Assembly: GCA_964460035.1 (NCBI GenBank)
Contig: CAYWPG010000028.1
Span: 1 to 51,405, forward strand
Length of the DNA stretch: 51,405 nt
From: CAYWPG01 sp964460035
GTDB lineage: Bacteria > Pseudomonadota > Gammaproteobacteria > Nitrococcales > AK92
Direction: 5' to 3'
Positions 8,062-18,001 of this stretch are shown here, one piece after another. The position numbers and the translations under genes were made by a program. The notes below the pieces were generated by a model, which was given only the letters and a program-made list of their open reading frames with translations, was not told where the DNA came from and searched no databases. Position 1 is the first letter of the stretch, and each line of letters starts with the position of its first letter.

Positions 8062-8547
8062 CTACCACTCCAGATCGTGCTCGTAGACCGGCTCGAAGCG
8101 ACAGTCCACGCATTCGGGCGGCAGCACCACGATGTCGTACTTTCCGAACAGCCCGGGACCAAGCCCGCTGCCCCTTTCCTTGAGCAGCGCCTGGCAGGCG
8201 GGCAGTCCTTGCGAGCGCGGCCCTAGCACCAGGCGAAAGGCCACCACACGCTCATCGGCGCTGTAGCGCACCCAGTCGGTTTCCTGCTCGATGCGCCGCA
8301 GCTCGCGCGCCACATCGGCATCGTCGCTTGCGTGGCCGCCCGCCTGCAGGCTTTGCAGCACGGCCTGGGCAACGCGCTGGCGGGTTTGCTCATCAGCCGT
8401 GGCGCCGGGCAGCTGCACCCCGTCATGCGCCACGAACACGCGCGCGAATTCCAGCGGCTCGTAGCGACCGCTTTGCCGCAATGCCAGCCGCGCCGCGGCG
8501 ACAGCATCCTTGATCCTAGCGATCTGTCTAGCCTTGAACGAAGCCAT
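8062..8547 (-). CDS. Hypothetical protein
   Basis: A 161-residue protein that I do not recognise. It starts MASFKARQIARIKDAVAAAR and is rich in Arg, Ala and acidic residues. It has no signal peptide or membrane segment. The C-terminal part (GLFGKYDIVVLPPECVDCRFEPVY) contains a C-x-x-C pair. It lies 72 bases after lysS on the same strand and may be its last co-transcribed gene. GC content and codon use fit the neighbours, so I consider it a real gene. Confidence 0.6.
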   Translation of the reverse strand: MASFKARQIARIKDAVAAARLALRQSGRYEPLEFARVFVAHDGVQLPGATADEQTRQRVAQAVLQSLQAGGHASDDADVARELRRIEQETDWVRYSADERVVAFRLVLGPRSQGLPACQALLKERGSGLGPGLFGKYDIVVLPPECVDCRFEPVYEHDLEW

Positions 8548-8619
8548 GAGCTTGCTCCATGCGCCGGCGTTCCTTCGCCGGCCGTGCTTTGCCAGGACAG
8601 CGCGCTGCGCGCACGGACT

Positions 8620-10110
8620 TCAGTCCGCCTCCGGCCGCATCGCGGGGAACAGCAACACGTCGCGAATCGACGCCGAGTCGGTCAGCAGCATCACCAAACG
8701 GTCTATGCCTATGCCCTCGCCGGCGGTGGGCGGCAAGCCGTACTCCAGGGCACGCACAAAGTCCGCATCGTAATGCATGGCCTCCTCGTCGCCCGCCTCC
8801 TTCTCGGCCGCTTGCTGACGGAAACGCTCGGCCTGATCCTCAGGGTCGTTGAGCTCGGAGAAGCCGTTGGCGATCTCGCGCCCGCCTACGATCAGCTCGA
8901 AACGGTCGGTGAGGAACGGATCGGAATCCTTCGGCCGCGCCAGGGGCGAGACTTCCACCGGATAGTCCACTACGAAGGTGGGGTTGCGCAGCTTGTGCTC
9001 GGTGGTCTTCTCGAAGATCTCCAGTTGCAGCTTGCCCAGCCCGTAACTTTCCTTGACCGGAATGCCCAGCTTCTCGCAGATCTGACGCGCGCCTTCCAGG
9101 TTGCCCAGGGCATCCGCGCCGATCTCGGGGTTGTGCTTGATAATGGCGTCGTACACGCTGATGCGGGTGAACGGCTGCGCGAAATCGAAGGTCTCGCCCT
9201 GATAGGTGATCTTGGTCGAGCCCACCACCTCCTGAGCCAGCGCGCGCAGCAGCTCCTCGGTGAGGTCCATCAGATCGTTGTAGTCGGCGTAGGCCTCGTA
9301 GAACTCCAGCATCGTGAACTCGGGGTTGTGCCGTGTGGACACCCCCTCGTTGCGGAAGTTGCGGTTAATCTCGTAGACCTTCTCGAAGCCGCCCACGACC
9401 AGGCGCTTGAGGTAGAGCTCCGGCGCGATGCGCAGATACAGCGGCATATCCAGCGCATTGTGGTGCGTGATGAAGGGCCGCGCGGTGGCTCCGCCCGGAA
9501 TGGGCTGCATCATCGGGGTCTCGACCTCGAGGAAGCCGCGGCGGTTCAAAAACTCGCGAATATAGGAGACGATGCGGCTGCGCAGCACAAAGGTGCGGCG
9601 CGACTCTTCGTTCATGATCAGGTCCACGTAGCGCTGGCGGTAGCGCATTTCCTGATCGGTCAGGCCGTGGAACTTCTCGGGTAGCGGCCGCAAGGACTTG
9701 GTGAGCAGGCGCACGCTCTCCAGCTTCACCGACAGCTCGCCGGCCTTGGTCTTGAATACCGTGCCTACCCCGCCGATGATGTCGCCCACGTCCCAGCCCT
9801 TGAAGGCCTGATACTGCCCCTCGGGCAGCGCATCGCGCGTCAGGAACAGCTGAATGCGCCCCGACATGTCCTGCAGGTGCGTGAAGCTCGCCTTGCCCAT
9901 GATGCGCTTGGCCATCATCCGGCCGGCCACCGCCACGCGAATGCCCGCATTCTCCAGCTGCTCGGCATCCCAGTCGCCGTATTTCTCGTGCAGCTCGGCG
10001 GCGAGAGTGTCGCGCCGAAAATCGTTGGGAAACGCCTGGCCCTGCTGGCGCAGCGCGGCCAGCTTCTCGCGCCGCTGGGCAATCAGCTTGTTCTCGTCGT
10101 GGCTGCTCAT
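8620..10110 (-). CDS. lysS: Lysyl-tRNA synthetase, class II
   Basis: 496 residues, the usual bacterial LysRS length. The N-terminal OB-fold anticodon-binding domain (about 60-150, including VAGRMMAKRIMGKASF) precedes the class II catalytic core: motif 1 region (FLEVETPMMQPIPGGATARPF), motif 2 (NRNFRNEGVSTRHNPEFTML) and motif 3 (PPTAGEGIGIDRLVMLL). It charges tRNA-Lys in the cytosol. It follows prfB by 116 bases on the same strand, the prfB-lysS pairing also found in E. coli. Confidence 0.97.
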   Translation of the reverse strand: MSSHDENKLIAQRREKLAALRQQGQAFPNDFRRDTLAAELHEKYGDWDAEQLENAGIRVAVAGRMMAKRIMGKASFTHLQDMSGRIQLFLTRDALPEGQYQAFKGWDVGDIIGGVGTVFKTKAGELSVKLESVRLLTKSLRPLPEKFHGLTDQEMRYRQRYVDLIMNEESRRTFVLRSRIVSYIREFLNRRGFLEVETPMMQPIPGGATARPFITHHNALDMPLYLRIAPELYLKRLVVGGFEKVYEINRNFRNEGVSTRHNPEFTMLEFYEAYADYNDLMDLTEELLRALAQEVVGSTKITYQGETFDFAQPFTRISVYDAIIKHNPEIGADALGNLEGARQICEKLGIPVKESYGLGKLQLEIFEKTTEHKLRNPTFVVDYPVEVSPLARPKDSDPFLTDRFELIVGGREIANGFSELNDPEDQAERFRQQAAEKEAGDEEAMHYDADFVRALEYGLPPTAGEGIGIDRLVMLLTDSASIRDVLLFPAMRPEAD

Positions 10111-10226
10111 GCTCTGATCTCTTTGTCCTGGCTCGGAAAAATACTAGGGCCCTGGGGCCGCACGAAACGGCGTACGGAGCGCCTTGCCCACCGGCAGGCG
10201 CTGTCTAGCCGCGGACTATGCCGAAC

Positions 10227-11325
10227 TTACAGGCCGGCCTTGAGGCTGGCTTCGATGAACTGATCCAGATCGCCATCCAGCACCGCCTGCGTATTGCCGA
10301 CTTCGACGCCGGTACGCAAGTCCTTGATGCGCGACTGGTCCAATACATAGGAGCGAATCTGGTTGCCCCAGCCGATATCGGCCTTGCTGTCCTCCAGCTT
10401 TTCCTGCTCGGCGCGGCGCTTTTGCATCTCCAGCTCGTACAGCTTCGCCCGAAGCTGCTTCATGGCCGTGGCGCGGTTCTTGTGCTGCGAGCGGTCGTTC
10501 TGGCACGCCACCACGATGCCGGTGGGGATGTGCGTGATGCGGATAGCCGATTCGGTCCGGTTCACGTGCTGGCCGCCGGCACCGCTGGCGCGGTAGGTGT
10601 CCACCTTCAGGTCGGCCGGGTTGATCTCGATGTCGATGTCGTCATCGATCTCGGGCGAGACGAACACCGACGCAAAGCTGGTATGGCGGCGGTTGCCGGA
10701 GTCGAACGGCGACTTGCGCACCAAACGGTGTACGCCCGTTTCGGTACGCAGCCAGCCGTAGGCGTACTCGCCTTCGAACTTGATGGTCGCGCTCTTGATA
10801 CCGGCCACTTCGCCGTCGGAGATTTCCACCAGCTCGGTCTTGAAGCCGCGCCGCTCGCCCCAGCGCAGATACATGCGCAGCAGCATGCTGGCCCAGTCTT
10901 GCGCCTCGGTGCCGCCGGAGCCGGCCTGGATGTCCAGGAACGCGTTATTGGCGTCCATTTCGCCGGAGAGCATGCGACGGAATTCCAGCGTTGCCAGCTC
11001 GCTGTCGAAACGCGCCAGATCCGCCGCCACTGCCTCTATGGTCTCCTCGTCGCCCTCTTCGCGGGCCAGCTCCAGCAAGTCGGCCGCGTCGGAGATCGCC
11101 CCGCCTAGCCGGCTCAGCACCAGCACCACGTCCTCTAGCTGCGCGCGCTCCTTGCCCAGCGCCTGCGCACGCTCGGGATCGTTCCAGACGTCCGGCTGCT
11201 CCAGCTCGCGGGTGACCTCTTCTAGCCGCGCACGCTTCTCTTCATAGTCAAAGATACCCCCTCAGGGCCTCATAGCGCCCTTGAAGGTCGTCGATTTGAT
11301 GACTCAGCCCGTTAATCTCGATCAT
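10227..11325 (-). CDS. prfB: Peptide chain release factor 2, made by programmed +1 frameshift
   Basis: The gene is split across two frames: 25 codons from ATG 11325 (MIEINGLSHQIDDLQGRYEA then LRGYL), an in-frame TGA at 11250-11248, then 340 codons from 11249 in the +1 frame. The combined product is 365 residues, the same as E. coli RF2. The stop-codon reader S-P-F (KSPFDSGNRRHTSFA) and the peptidyl-hydrolysis G-G-Q (SGAGGQHVNRTES, near residue 250) are intact. It releases peptides at UGA and UAA and autoregulates through the frameshift. Annotation by simple frame calling would lose the first part. It is first in a unit with lysS. Confidence 0.96.
11243..11268 (-). promoter_or_regulatory. RF2 programmed frameshift site
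   Basis: The minus strand reads AGG-GGG-TAT-CTT-TGA-C: an internal Shine-Dalgarno-like AGGGGG followed by the slippery CTT-TGA-C. It occurs at codon 26, exactly as in E. coli prfB. Low RF2 makes the ribosome pause at UGA and slip +1 to read GAC. Confidence 0.95.
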
Positions 11326-11692
11326 GGCCTGCTCTTCGCTGAATGGCGCTGTTAGCGCCGGTTTCAGTAGGTTGTACGGCTCGCGGCGAGCCCCGCGTGG
11401 TCCGAGGCGATGTCAGGGGTATTGTGGAATCGTCCCACGGCGTCGTGGCGCGCCACATCCGACCGGCCGCCTAGCGGCGACGCGGCCCATGCAGCCTACT
11501 GAAGTAGGCTTTATAAAGGTGACGCATGTTACTACAGCCTCCAAGGGCTTGTAAGGTAAGCCGGCCTTGCCGTTAGTCTTTTCTTGCCGTGCAGCGGCCA
11601 ACCGCGCTCGTTCCGGCTCGAAAAACCTTCTTGCGCGCCTCGTGGCGACAGCCAGCGATACCCGGCGGCCGCATTGCGCGGGTACCGAAGCG
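11326..11692. other. prfB-hrpA spacer with inverted repeats
   Basis: 367 bases without a gene. It contains a perfect 8-bp inverted repeat AGCCTACT-GA-AGTAGGCT at 11493-11510, followed by TTTATAAAGG, and a second imperfect hairpin (TACAGCC...GGCTTGTA) at about 11533-11553. Either could end hrpA transcription (minus strand), though neither has a clear T run in that direction. The prfB promoter must also lie here; I could not pin it down. Confidence 0.4.
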
Positions 11693-14600
11693 TTAGACCA
11701 CTTCCTTCCACGCTTGCTCCAGCCGTTTGGCCGAAATGGGAACCGCGGTGCGCAGCTCCTGGGCAAACAGCGAGACGCGGAACTCTTCGATCAGCCAGCG
11801 AAAGCGCGTAAGCGCCGGATCTTGTATGGATTTCTTGCGATGCAGCTCGCGCCGCTCCAGGTAGCGCTCCCACCAGGGCCTGACGGCCATCAGCCCGCTG
11901 CGGTCGCGGCCAGGATCGGCCAGCAGCTTCTCCAGCCGCCGGTCCAAGGCCTGCAGATAGCGCGGCAGGTGCGGCAGCCATTCGGCCGGCGTCGCGCTCA
12001 CGAAGCCCACGTAAACCAGATTGTCCAGCTGCTCGCGGCAGTCCTTGAGACTTTCCACGTGCGCCAGGGCGGTCGGGCGCTTGAGTTTCTTTTGGATCTC
12101 GTGGAACGCTTCCAGTGCCGGTGCCAACTGAGTGCAGATACCCTGCGTGGTGGGCACCAGATCGGCGCGCCCCCGCTCCAGGCGCGCCCTGAACTCCGCC
12201 TGCGTGCGCGGCAGCTCGCCATCGGCGAGAAAGCAGCGGTCGAAGCCGGCGGCGATAATATCTTCCCGCAACTCCTCGCAACGGCCAACGGCGCCGAAAC
12301 GCAAGCACATCGCATCCAGCCCCGGCAGATTGCGGCGCAGGTACTTGGTTTGCTGCGACAGCTCCAGCATGAACAGCCGCCTGATCCCGGCCCGGCTGGC
12401 CTGCTCCGCTTGCTCGGGCGAGTCGTATAAACGCAGCGCCACCGAGTCGGTGTTGTCCACTACGGCCGGATAACCACGGATGATCACGCCGTGCTGCCGC
12501 CGCTCCACCGCCGACGGCAATTCGTCGAAATCCCAGCGCCGCAGTCCTTCGCGCTCCCAGTCGCTGCCGCCGCCGGCGGCGAACTCACGGCTCGCCGCGC
12601 CACCCAGATTATTCTGCAGCTGCGCCAGGGAGCGCCCCGTGGCCAGGGTCTTGCCGTTGCTGTCCAGCACGCGGAAGTTGGCTTGCAAATGGGTAGGCAG
12701 CTGCACATCGTCCCAGGCATCCAGCGGAATCTCGACGCCCGTCATACGCTTGAGTTCCGTGCGTACCGCCTCGGTAAGCACGCCTTCGCCCGGGGTGATG
12801 CGCTCCAACACGGCGGTGGCGAAGTCCGGCGCCGGCACGAAGTGGCGCCGCAGCTGCTTGGGCAGGCTCTTGATCAGCGTGACTACTTTCTCGTGCAGCA
12901 AGCCCGGCACCAACCACTCGAAGTGCTCGGGCGGCAGCTGATTCAGCGCTGCCAGCGGCACGCGCACGGTCACACCGTCCAGGGGATCGCCTGGCTCGAA
13001 GCGGTACTCCAGCGGCAGGCGCATGCCGCGCACCACGATATGATCGGGAAACTCGCCGCCGGTGACCTCATGCGGCTGGCGCTGCATCAGATCCTCGCGG
13101 CGCATGAAGAGCAACTTGGGCTCGGTGCGTTCGGCTGCGCGCCGCCAGCGCTCGAAGTCCACCCCGCTGCTGATGCCGGCCGGAACGCGCTGATCGTAGA
13201 AGGCGTAAAGCGCGTCCTCGTCGACCAGCACGTCGCGCCGGCGCGCCTTGGCCTCCAGCCGCTCGATTTCCGCGATGAGATCGCGGTTGTGCGCCTGAAA
13301 AGCGCCGCGGCTGCGGTAGCCGCCGCGTGCCAGGCCCTCCCGGAGGAAGATCTCGCGCGCGCCGACCGGATCGATGGGCGCGTAGTTCACGCGCCGGCGG
13401 GCGGTCAACACCAGCCCGTATAACGACACCGTCTCGTAGGCCGCCACGCGCGCGCTCCTGCCTTGCCAATGCGGCTCGGAGTAGCTGCGGCTGACCAGAT
13501 GCTGCGCCAGCGCCTCGATCCACTCCGGCTGCACCTCGGCCACGTCGCGCGCATACAGTCGCTGCGTCTCTACCAGCTCGGCCGCCATGATCCATTTGGG
13601 CTTGCGCCGGGCCAGCCCCGAGCCGGGATGAATCTGCAGTTTCACGCTGCGCGGAGCGAGGTAATCGCCCTCCTCGGTCTTGAGCGCGACATTGCTCAAC
13701 AGCCCCGTCAGCAGCGCCCGGTGCAGGGGCTCGTACTCAGCATCCAACTCGTTGACGCGAGCGCCCATACTCTTGACCAGCATCTGGAGCTGGCGGTGCA
13801 CGTCCTGCCATTCCAGCATGCGCTTGTAAGAGACGAAATGCTCACGGCACCAGGCTATCAGCTTGCGGCGGCTCAGCTCGCGGGCCTGTGTGCTGAAGTC
13901 CGCCCATAGCTTGAGATAGGAGAGAAAGTCAGAGCGCTCGTCGCGCCAGGCGGCGTGAGCCTGGTCGGCCGCCTGCTGCGCTTCCAGCGGACGCTCGCGC
14001 GGGTCCTGAATGCTGAGGGCCGAGGCGATGATCAGCACCTCGCGCAAGCTGCCCTCGCGCTCGCCCGCCAGCAGCATACGACCGATACGCGGATCCACCG
14101 GCAGGCGTGCCAGCCTGCGCCCCAGCTCGGTGAGTTCGCGCTCGGCATCCACGGCGCCCAGCTCTTGCAGCAGCTTGAAGCCGTCATTGATGTAGCGCCT
14201 ATCGGGCGGCTCGACGAACGGAAAGGCGTGAATGTCTCCTAGCCCCAGCCCTTTCATCTGCAAGATGACGGACGCCAGGTTAGTGCGCAGAATCTCCGGC
14301 TCGGTAAACCGCGGCCGCGAGAGATAATCCTCCTCGGAGTAAAGACGGATGCAGATGCCCGCGGCCGTGCGCCCGCAGCGGCCGGCGCGCTGATCGGCAC
14401 TGGCCTGCGAGATCGGCTCTATGGGCAGACGCTGGACTTTGGTTCGGTAGCTGTAGCGGCTGATGCGCGCAAAGCCCGTGTCCACCACATAGCGAATACC
14501 GGGCACGGTAACCGAGGTTTCCGCCACGTTGGTCGCCAGCACAATGCGCCGCCGCCCGCCACCGGGCCTGAAGATCCTGGCCTGTTCCTCGCCGCTCAGC

Positions 14601-15586
14601 CTGGCGTAGAGCGGCAGCACTTCGGTATCGGGCGGATGGTGCTTGCGCAGTGCCTCGGCGGCATCGCGGATCTCGCGCTCGCCGCTGAGAAAGACCAGCA
14701 CATCGCCCGGCCCTTCGCGGCTCAACTCGTCCACCGCATCGACGATGCCCGCGATCTGGTCGCGCTCCTCGTCGCCCTCCACCAGCGGCCGGTAACGCAT
14801 TTCCACCGGGTAGGTGCGGCCGGAAACCTGCAGGATGGGCGCCCCGTCGAAGTGCTGGGCGAAACGCTCGGGATCGATGGTGGCGGAGGTCACTATGACC
14901 TTGAGATCGGGCCGTCGCGGCAGCAGCTGCTTGAGGTAGCCCAGCAGGAAGTCGATGTTGAGGCTGCGCTCGTGCGCCTCGTCGATAATGATAGTGTCGT
15001 AGGCCAGCAGATCCTTGTCGCCCTGGATTTCGGCCAGCAGCATGCCGTCCGTGACCAGCTTGATGTAGCTGTTGGGGCTGACGCGGTCGGTAAAACGAAT
15101 CTTGTAACCGACGGCGGCGCCTACCTCGCTGCCCAATTCCTCGGCAATGCGCGCGGCCAGGGTGCGGGCCGCGATGCGCCGCGGCTGCGTGTGGGCGATC
15201 AAACCGGTGCGCCCGCGGCCTATGTCCAAGCAGATCTTGGGAAGCTGGGTACTCTTGCCGGAGCCGGTCTCGCCACAGATCACCACGACCTGATGCCGCT
15301 CTATGGCCGCGGCAATCTCGTCACGGCGTTCGCTGACCGGCAGCTCGGAGGGGTAGCTGATCGGCGGCACCGCGGCCGTGCGCGCCGCCACCCGCGCTGC
15401 CGAACGCTCGATGTCGACTTGCAGGGCCGCCACGCCCCTATCGAACGGCTGCCCCTTGCGCGCCCGCCGCTGCAGCCCCGCCAAACGGCGCCGCAAGGCC
15501 GGCCGGTCGGCCGCCATCGCCCCGTCTATGGCCGCGGGCAGAGAGGCAAACAGGTCGGTAGGGGTTGTGCGTTCCACCATTGGCAT
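11693..15586 (-). CDS. hrpA: ATP-dependent DEAH-box RNA helicase HrpA
   Basis: About 1297 residues, matching the roughly 1300 of E. coli HrpA. Walker A is GETGSGKST (residues 105-113), motif II DEAH (202-205) and motif III SAT (234-236), followed by the QRxGRxGR-type motif VI (SADQRAGRCGRTAAG). The winged-helix/OB region and the long HrpA-specific C-terminal domain are complete. HrpA unwinds RNA and acts on stalled ribosomes and mRNA processing. The start is uncertain: ATG 15586 is preferred, a second ATG lies two codons later, and a TTG at 15619 would overlap the upstream gene. None has a strong ribosome-binding site. Confidence 0.95.
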   Translation of the reverse strand: MPMVERTTPTDLFASLPAAIDGAMAADRPALRRRLAGLQRRARKGQPFDRGVAALQVDIERSAARVAARTAAVPPISYPSELPVSERRDEIAAAIERHQVVVICGETGSGKSTQLPKICLDIGRGRTGLIAHTQPRRIAARTLAARIAEELGSEVGAAVGYKIRFTDRVSPNSYIKLVTDGMLLAEIQGDKDLLAYDTIIIDEAHERSLNIDFLLGYLKQLLPRRPDLKVIVTSATIDPERFAQHFDGAPILQVSGRTYPVEMRYRPLVEGDEERDQIAGIVDAVDELSREGPGDVLVFLSGEREIRDAAEALRKHHPPDTEVLPLYARLSGEEQARIFRPGGGRRRIVLATNVAETSVTVPGIRYVVDTGFARISRYSYRTKVQRLPIEPISQASADQRAGRCGRTAAGICIRLYSEEDYLSRPRFTEPEILRTNLASVILQMKGLGLGDIHAFPFVEPPDRRYINDGFKLLQELGAVDAERELTELGRRLARLPVDPRIGRMLLAGEREGSLREVLIIASALSIQDPRERPLEAQQAADQAHAAWRDERSDFLSYLKLWADFSTQARELSRRKLIAWCREHFVSYKRMLEWQDVHRQLQMLVKSMGARVNELDAEYEPLHRALLTGLLSNVALKTEEGDYLAPRSVKLQIHPGSGLARRKPKWIMAAELVETQRLYARDVAEVQPEWIEALAQHLVSRSYSEPHWQGRSARVAAYETVSLYGLVLTARRRVNYAPIDPVGAREIFLREGLARGGYRSRGAFQAHNRDLIAEIERLEAKARRRDVLVDEDALYAFYDQRVPAGISSGVDFERWRRAAERTEPKLLFMRREDLMQRQPHEVTGGEFPDHIVVRGMRLPLEYRFEPGDPLDGVTVRVPLAALNQLPPEHFEWLVPGLLHEKVVTLIKSLPKQLRRHFVPAPDFATAVLERITPGEGVLTEAVRTELKRMTGVEIPLDAWDDVQLPTHLQANFRVLDSNGKTLATGRSLAQLQNNLGGAASREFAAGGGSDWEREGLRRWDFDELPSAVERRQHGVIIRGYPAVVDNTDSVALRLYDSPEQAEQASRAGIRRLFMLELSQQTKYLRRNLPGLDAMCLRFGAVGRCEELREDIIAAGFDRCFLADGELPRTQAEFRARLERGRADLVPTTQGICTQLAPALEAFHEIQKKLKRPTALAHVESLKDCREQLDNLVYVGFVSATPAEWLPHLPRYLQALDRRLEKLLADPGRDRSGLMAVRPWWERYLERRELHRKKSIQDPALTRFRWLIEEFRVSLFAQELRTAVPISAKRLEQAWKEVV

Positions 15587-15615
15587 GCCGCCGCCGCGCT
15601 TGCGTTCGCCGCAGG

Positions 15616-16137
15616 TCAAAGCGCGCGATATTTACGCGGCGGCAGGCGAAACTCCTCCACGCTCCACTCGTCTTCGGTGCAATCCAGAAACAGGCACGAG
15701 GGCCCGCCATAAGTGCGGGTGCGGCCGGCGGCCCCCGGATTGAGAATCCAGGGGACTTCGCTGTCGTCTATGAGCAGGTGATGGCTGTGCCCATAGGCGA
15801 TCGCGCGCGCCTTGGGATAGCGCTCGCGCAAGCGGCGATGGCGCTCGGCCACCGGACCGGCATCATCGCCGTGCACCACCACGAGCTGGCCGCCCGGCAG
15901 GTCCAGCGTCACTTCGCTGGGCAGCGTGTTCAGCACATGGATCTCATGGCTGGCCCACTTCTCCGGCACGTCGTTATTGCCGCGCACTGCCACCACCTGC
16001 TCGCGCGGCTGCAAGGCCAGCAGCACATCGGCACCGCCTACGTCGCCGGCATGCACGGCTATGTCGCAGCCGGCAACCATTTCGGCAATGCGTGGGTCGA
16101 GAAAACCGTGAGTATCGGAAACGATCGCTACGCGCAT
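15616..16137 (-). CDS. YfcE/MJ0936-type metallophosphodiesterase
   Basis: A 173-residue calcineurin-like phosphoesterase. The metal-binding motifs are all present: D-x-H (SDTHG, residues 8-10), G-D-x-x-x (HAGDVGG), G-N-N-D (RGNNDVP), H-G-D (VVHGDD) and G-H-S-H (YGHSHH). Family members are Mn-dependent phosphodiesterases of unknown physiological substrate. It lies 10 bases after thrH and 29 bases before hrpA on the same strand, so the three are likely co-transcribed. Confidence 0.88.
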   Translation of the reverse strand: MRVAIVSDTHGFLDPRIAEMVAGCDIAVHAGDVGGADVLLALQPREQVVAVRGNNDVPEKWASHEIHVLNTLPSEVTLDLPGGQLVVVHGDDAGPVAERHRRLRERYPKARAIAYGHSHHLLIDDSEVPWILNPGAAGRTRTYGGPSCLFLDCTEDEWSVEEFRLPPRKYRAL

Positions 16138-16147
16138 TCGCTATTCG

Positions 16148-16753
16148 TCAGCGCCCGAAGGCGTCCGTAATGGTTGCCATCAGTGCCCCGTAATCGCGCG
16201 TGACAGGGAACTGAGGGAACTCGTCGATGACGTTCTGCGGCGGGCAGAACAACACGCCAGTGTGGGCTGCCGCCAGCATGTTGGTGTCGTTGTAGGAGTC
16301 GCCCGCGGCTACGGTATGGAAATTGAGCTCGCGGAAGGCCTCCACGGCTTTGCGTTTGTGATCGGCCAGGCGCAACCGGTAGTTGGTGATACGGCCGGCC
16401 GCGTCGATCTCCAGCCGATGGCAGAACAAGGTCGGCCAGCCTAGCTGGCGCATCAACGGCCGCGCGAACTCGTAGAAGGTGTCGGAGAGGATCACTACCT
16501 GATAGCGTGCGCGCAGCTCGTCGAGAAACTCCCGGGCTCCCTCCAGCGGCCGCATGTCGGAGATCACTTTCTGGATGTCGTTGATGCCCAGGTTGTGCTC
16601 GTCGAGGATTCGCAGCCGAAACCGCATTAACTCGTCATAGTCGGGGACATCGCGGGTGGTTGCGCGCAAGGCATCGATCCCTGTCAGCTCGGCGAAGTCG
16701 ACCCAAATCTCCGGGACGAGCACTCCTTCCAGGTCAAGGCATACGATTTCCAC
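16148..16753 (-). CDS. thrH: ThrH, phosphoserine phosphatase / homoserine phosphotransferase
   Basis: A 201-residue HAD-family protein closely resembling P. aeruginosa ThrH throughout (MEIVCLDLEGVLVPEIWVDF; LSDTFYEFARPLMRQLG; AAGDSYNDTNML). The nucleophile is D7. The second acid of the usual DxD is E9, as in ThrH. It dephosphorylates phosphoserine and can transfer the phosphate to homoserine, linking serine and threonine synthesis. It is upstream of the phosphodiesterase gene in a tight leftward unit. Confidence 0.93.
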   Translation of the reverse strand: MEIVCLDLEGVLVPEIWVDFAELTGIDALRATTRDVPDYDELMRFRLRILDEHNLGINDIQKVISDMRPLEGAREFLDELRARYQVVILSDTFYEFARPLMRQLGWPTLFCHRLEIDAAGRITNYRLRLADHKRKAVEAFRELNFHTVAAGDSYNDTNMLAAAHTGVLFCPPQNVIDEFPQFPVTRDYGALMATITDAFGR

Positions 16754-16957
16754 TGGAATCTCCTGTACTCACCGTTCGCATGGCATCACAGCCATGCCGG
16801 CGTATTGTTGCAAGCGGCTGAAGGCCAAAAACGGCGCCCAAGGTATTCTTTTTTCCTGACTGACGCAAGGCGCCGGCAGCAGTAACGCCGCCTCGTTGGC
16901 AGCCAAACCCTCCCGGCCCGGCCACTACGCTGCGTGACCGCCTCATATCGAGCCGGA

Positions 16958-17884
16958 TCAGCCACTTATCGAAACCCCCTCATTGGCGACGCCATGGGGC
17001 ACATGGCCCGTCGCCACATGCAAACGTGCCAGCTCGCAATGGCCTTGCTGATCGTCAAAGAAGATATCGGCACCGAATGCGCGCAGGAATTCGGCCTTGG
17101 CAAGGCCACCGAGAAAGATCGCTTCGTCGATGCGGATGTTCCACTCCCGCAGCGTGCGAATGACGCGCTCGTGCGCCGGCGCTCCCCGTGCCGTGACCAG
17201 CGCGGTACGAATCGGGCAACTCTGGGCCGGGTACTGCGCCTGCAATGCATGCAAGGCAGCCAGAAAACGCTTGAACGGTCCGCCGCGTAACGGCTGACGA
17301 GCGTGCGCTCGCTCGTTGGCGGCGAACCCATCCAGCCCCTGGTCGCGATACACGCGCTCCGCTTCGTCCGAGAACAGCACGGCATCCCCATCGAATGCGA
17401 TGCGCAACTGCTCGCTGCTCACCTCCGGAGCGGTCTCCGCGACGGTGCCTGGCAAAATCGTGGCAGCGGCGTGACCTTGATTCAAGGCTTGAACCACGTC
17501 GTTGGGGTCGGCGGAGAGGAACAAATGCGCGCCGAAGGGCGCCACGTAACGGTACGGGCTCTCGCCATTGGTGAACGCCGCCCGGGTGATGTTCAGGCCA
17601 TAGTGTTCTATGGAGTTGAACACCCGCAGCCCGGTGTCGGCGCTGTTGCGCGACAATAGGATGACCTCCACCCGCGTATGCTCCTGGCCGGCGTTCAACG
17701 CCAGGAGCTTGCGAACCAGTCCGAAGGCGACGCCTGGAGCCAGCACGTCCTCTTCGTGCTCGATCTGATAGCGGCAGTAGGCCTCGATCCCCTCCTCCAC
17801 AAAAACGCGGTGGCTGTCGCTCATGTCGAACAACGCCCGCGAGGAGATCGCAATGACCAGTTGGTTCTCGAAGGTAGTGGGCAT
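16958..17884 (-). CDS. Cytosolic 5'-nucleotidase, YP family
   Basis: A 308-residue protein resembling bacterial relatives of eukaryotic cytosolic 5'-nucleotidase type 1. Key segments are VIAISSRALFDM near the start, VILLSRNSADTGLRVFNSIE, and the HAD-like FDGDAVLFSDEAE with its D-x-D pair. Late motifs are LVTARGAPAHERVIRTL and IFFDDQQGHCE. It probably dephosphorylates nucleoside monophosphates. It is a single gene on the minus strand between thrH and the PRC-barrel gene, with an AT-rich promoter-like stretch just upstream (17885-17900). Confidence 0.88.
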   Translation of the reverse strand: MPTTFENQLVIAISSRALFDMSDSHRVFVEEGIEAYCRYQIEHEEDVLAPGVAFGLVRKLLALNAGQEHTRVEVILLSRNSADTGLRVFNSIEHYGLNITRAAFTNGESPYRYVAPFGAHLFLSADPNDVVQALNQGHAAATILPGTVAETAPEVSSEQLRIAFDGDAVLFSDEAERVYRDQGLDGFAANERAHARQPLRGGPFKRFLAALHALQAQYPAQSCPIRTALVTARGAPAHERVIRTLREWNIRIDEAIFLGGLAKAEFLRAFGADIFFDDQQGHCELARLHVATGHVPHGVANEGVSISG

Positions 17885-17960
17885 CTATTAATTATTGTTT
17901 ATCCGCAAAGCGCGTTGCTGGCGGTATGCTGCCATATAGCACTGGGAACAGAAAAGGTCG

Positions 17961-17983
17961 CCGCGCACAGTTCCCGTGCGCGG
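17961..17983 (-). terminator. Terminator-like hairpin after the PRC-barrel gene
   Basis: Perfect 8-bp stem CCGCGCAC/GTGCGCGG with a 7-base loop. On the minus strand it is followed five bases later by CTTTTC. It lies just after the stop of the PRC-barrel gene. Confidence 0.55.
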
Positions 17984-18001
17984 AAGACCGCCGCCGTCCC
18001 G

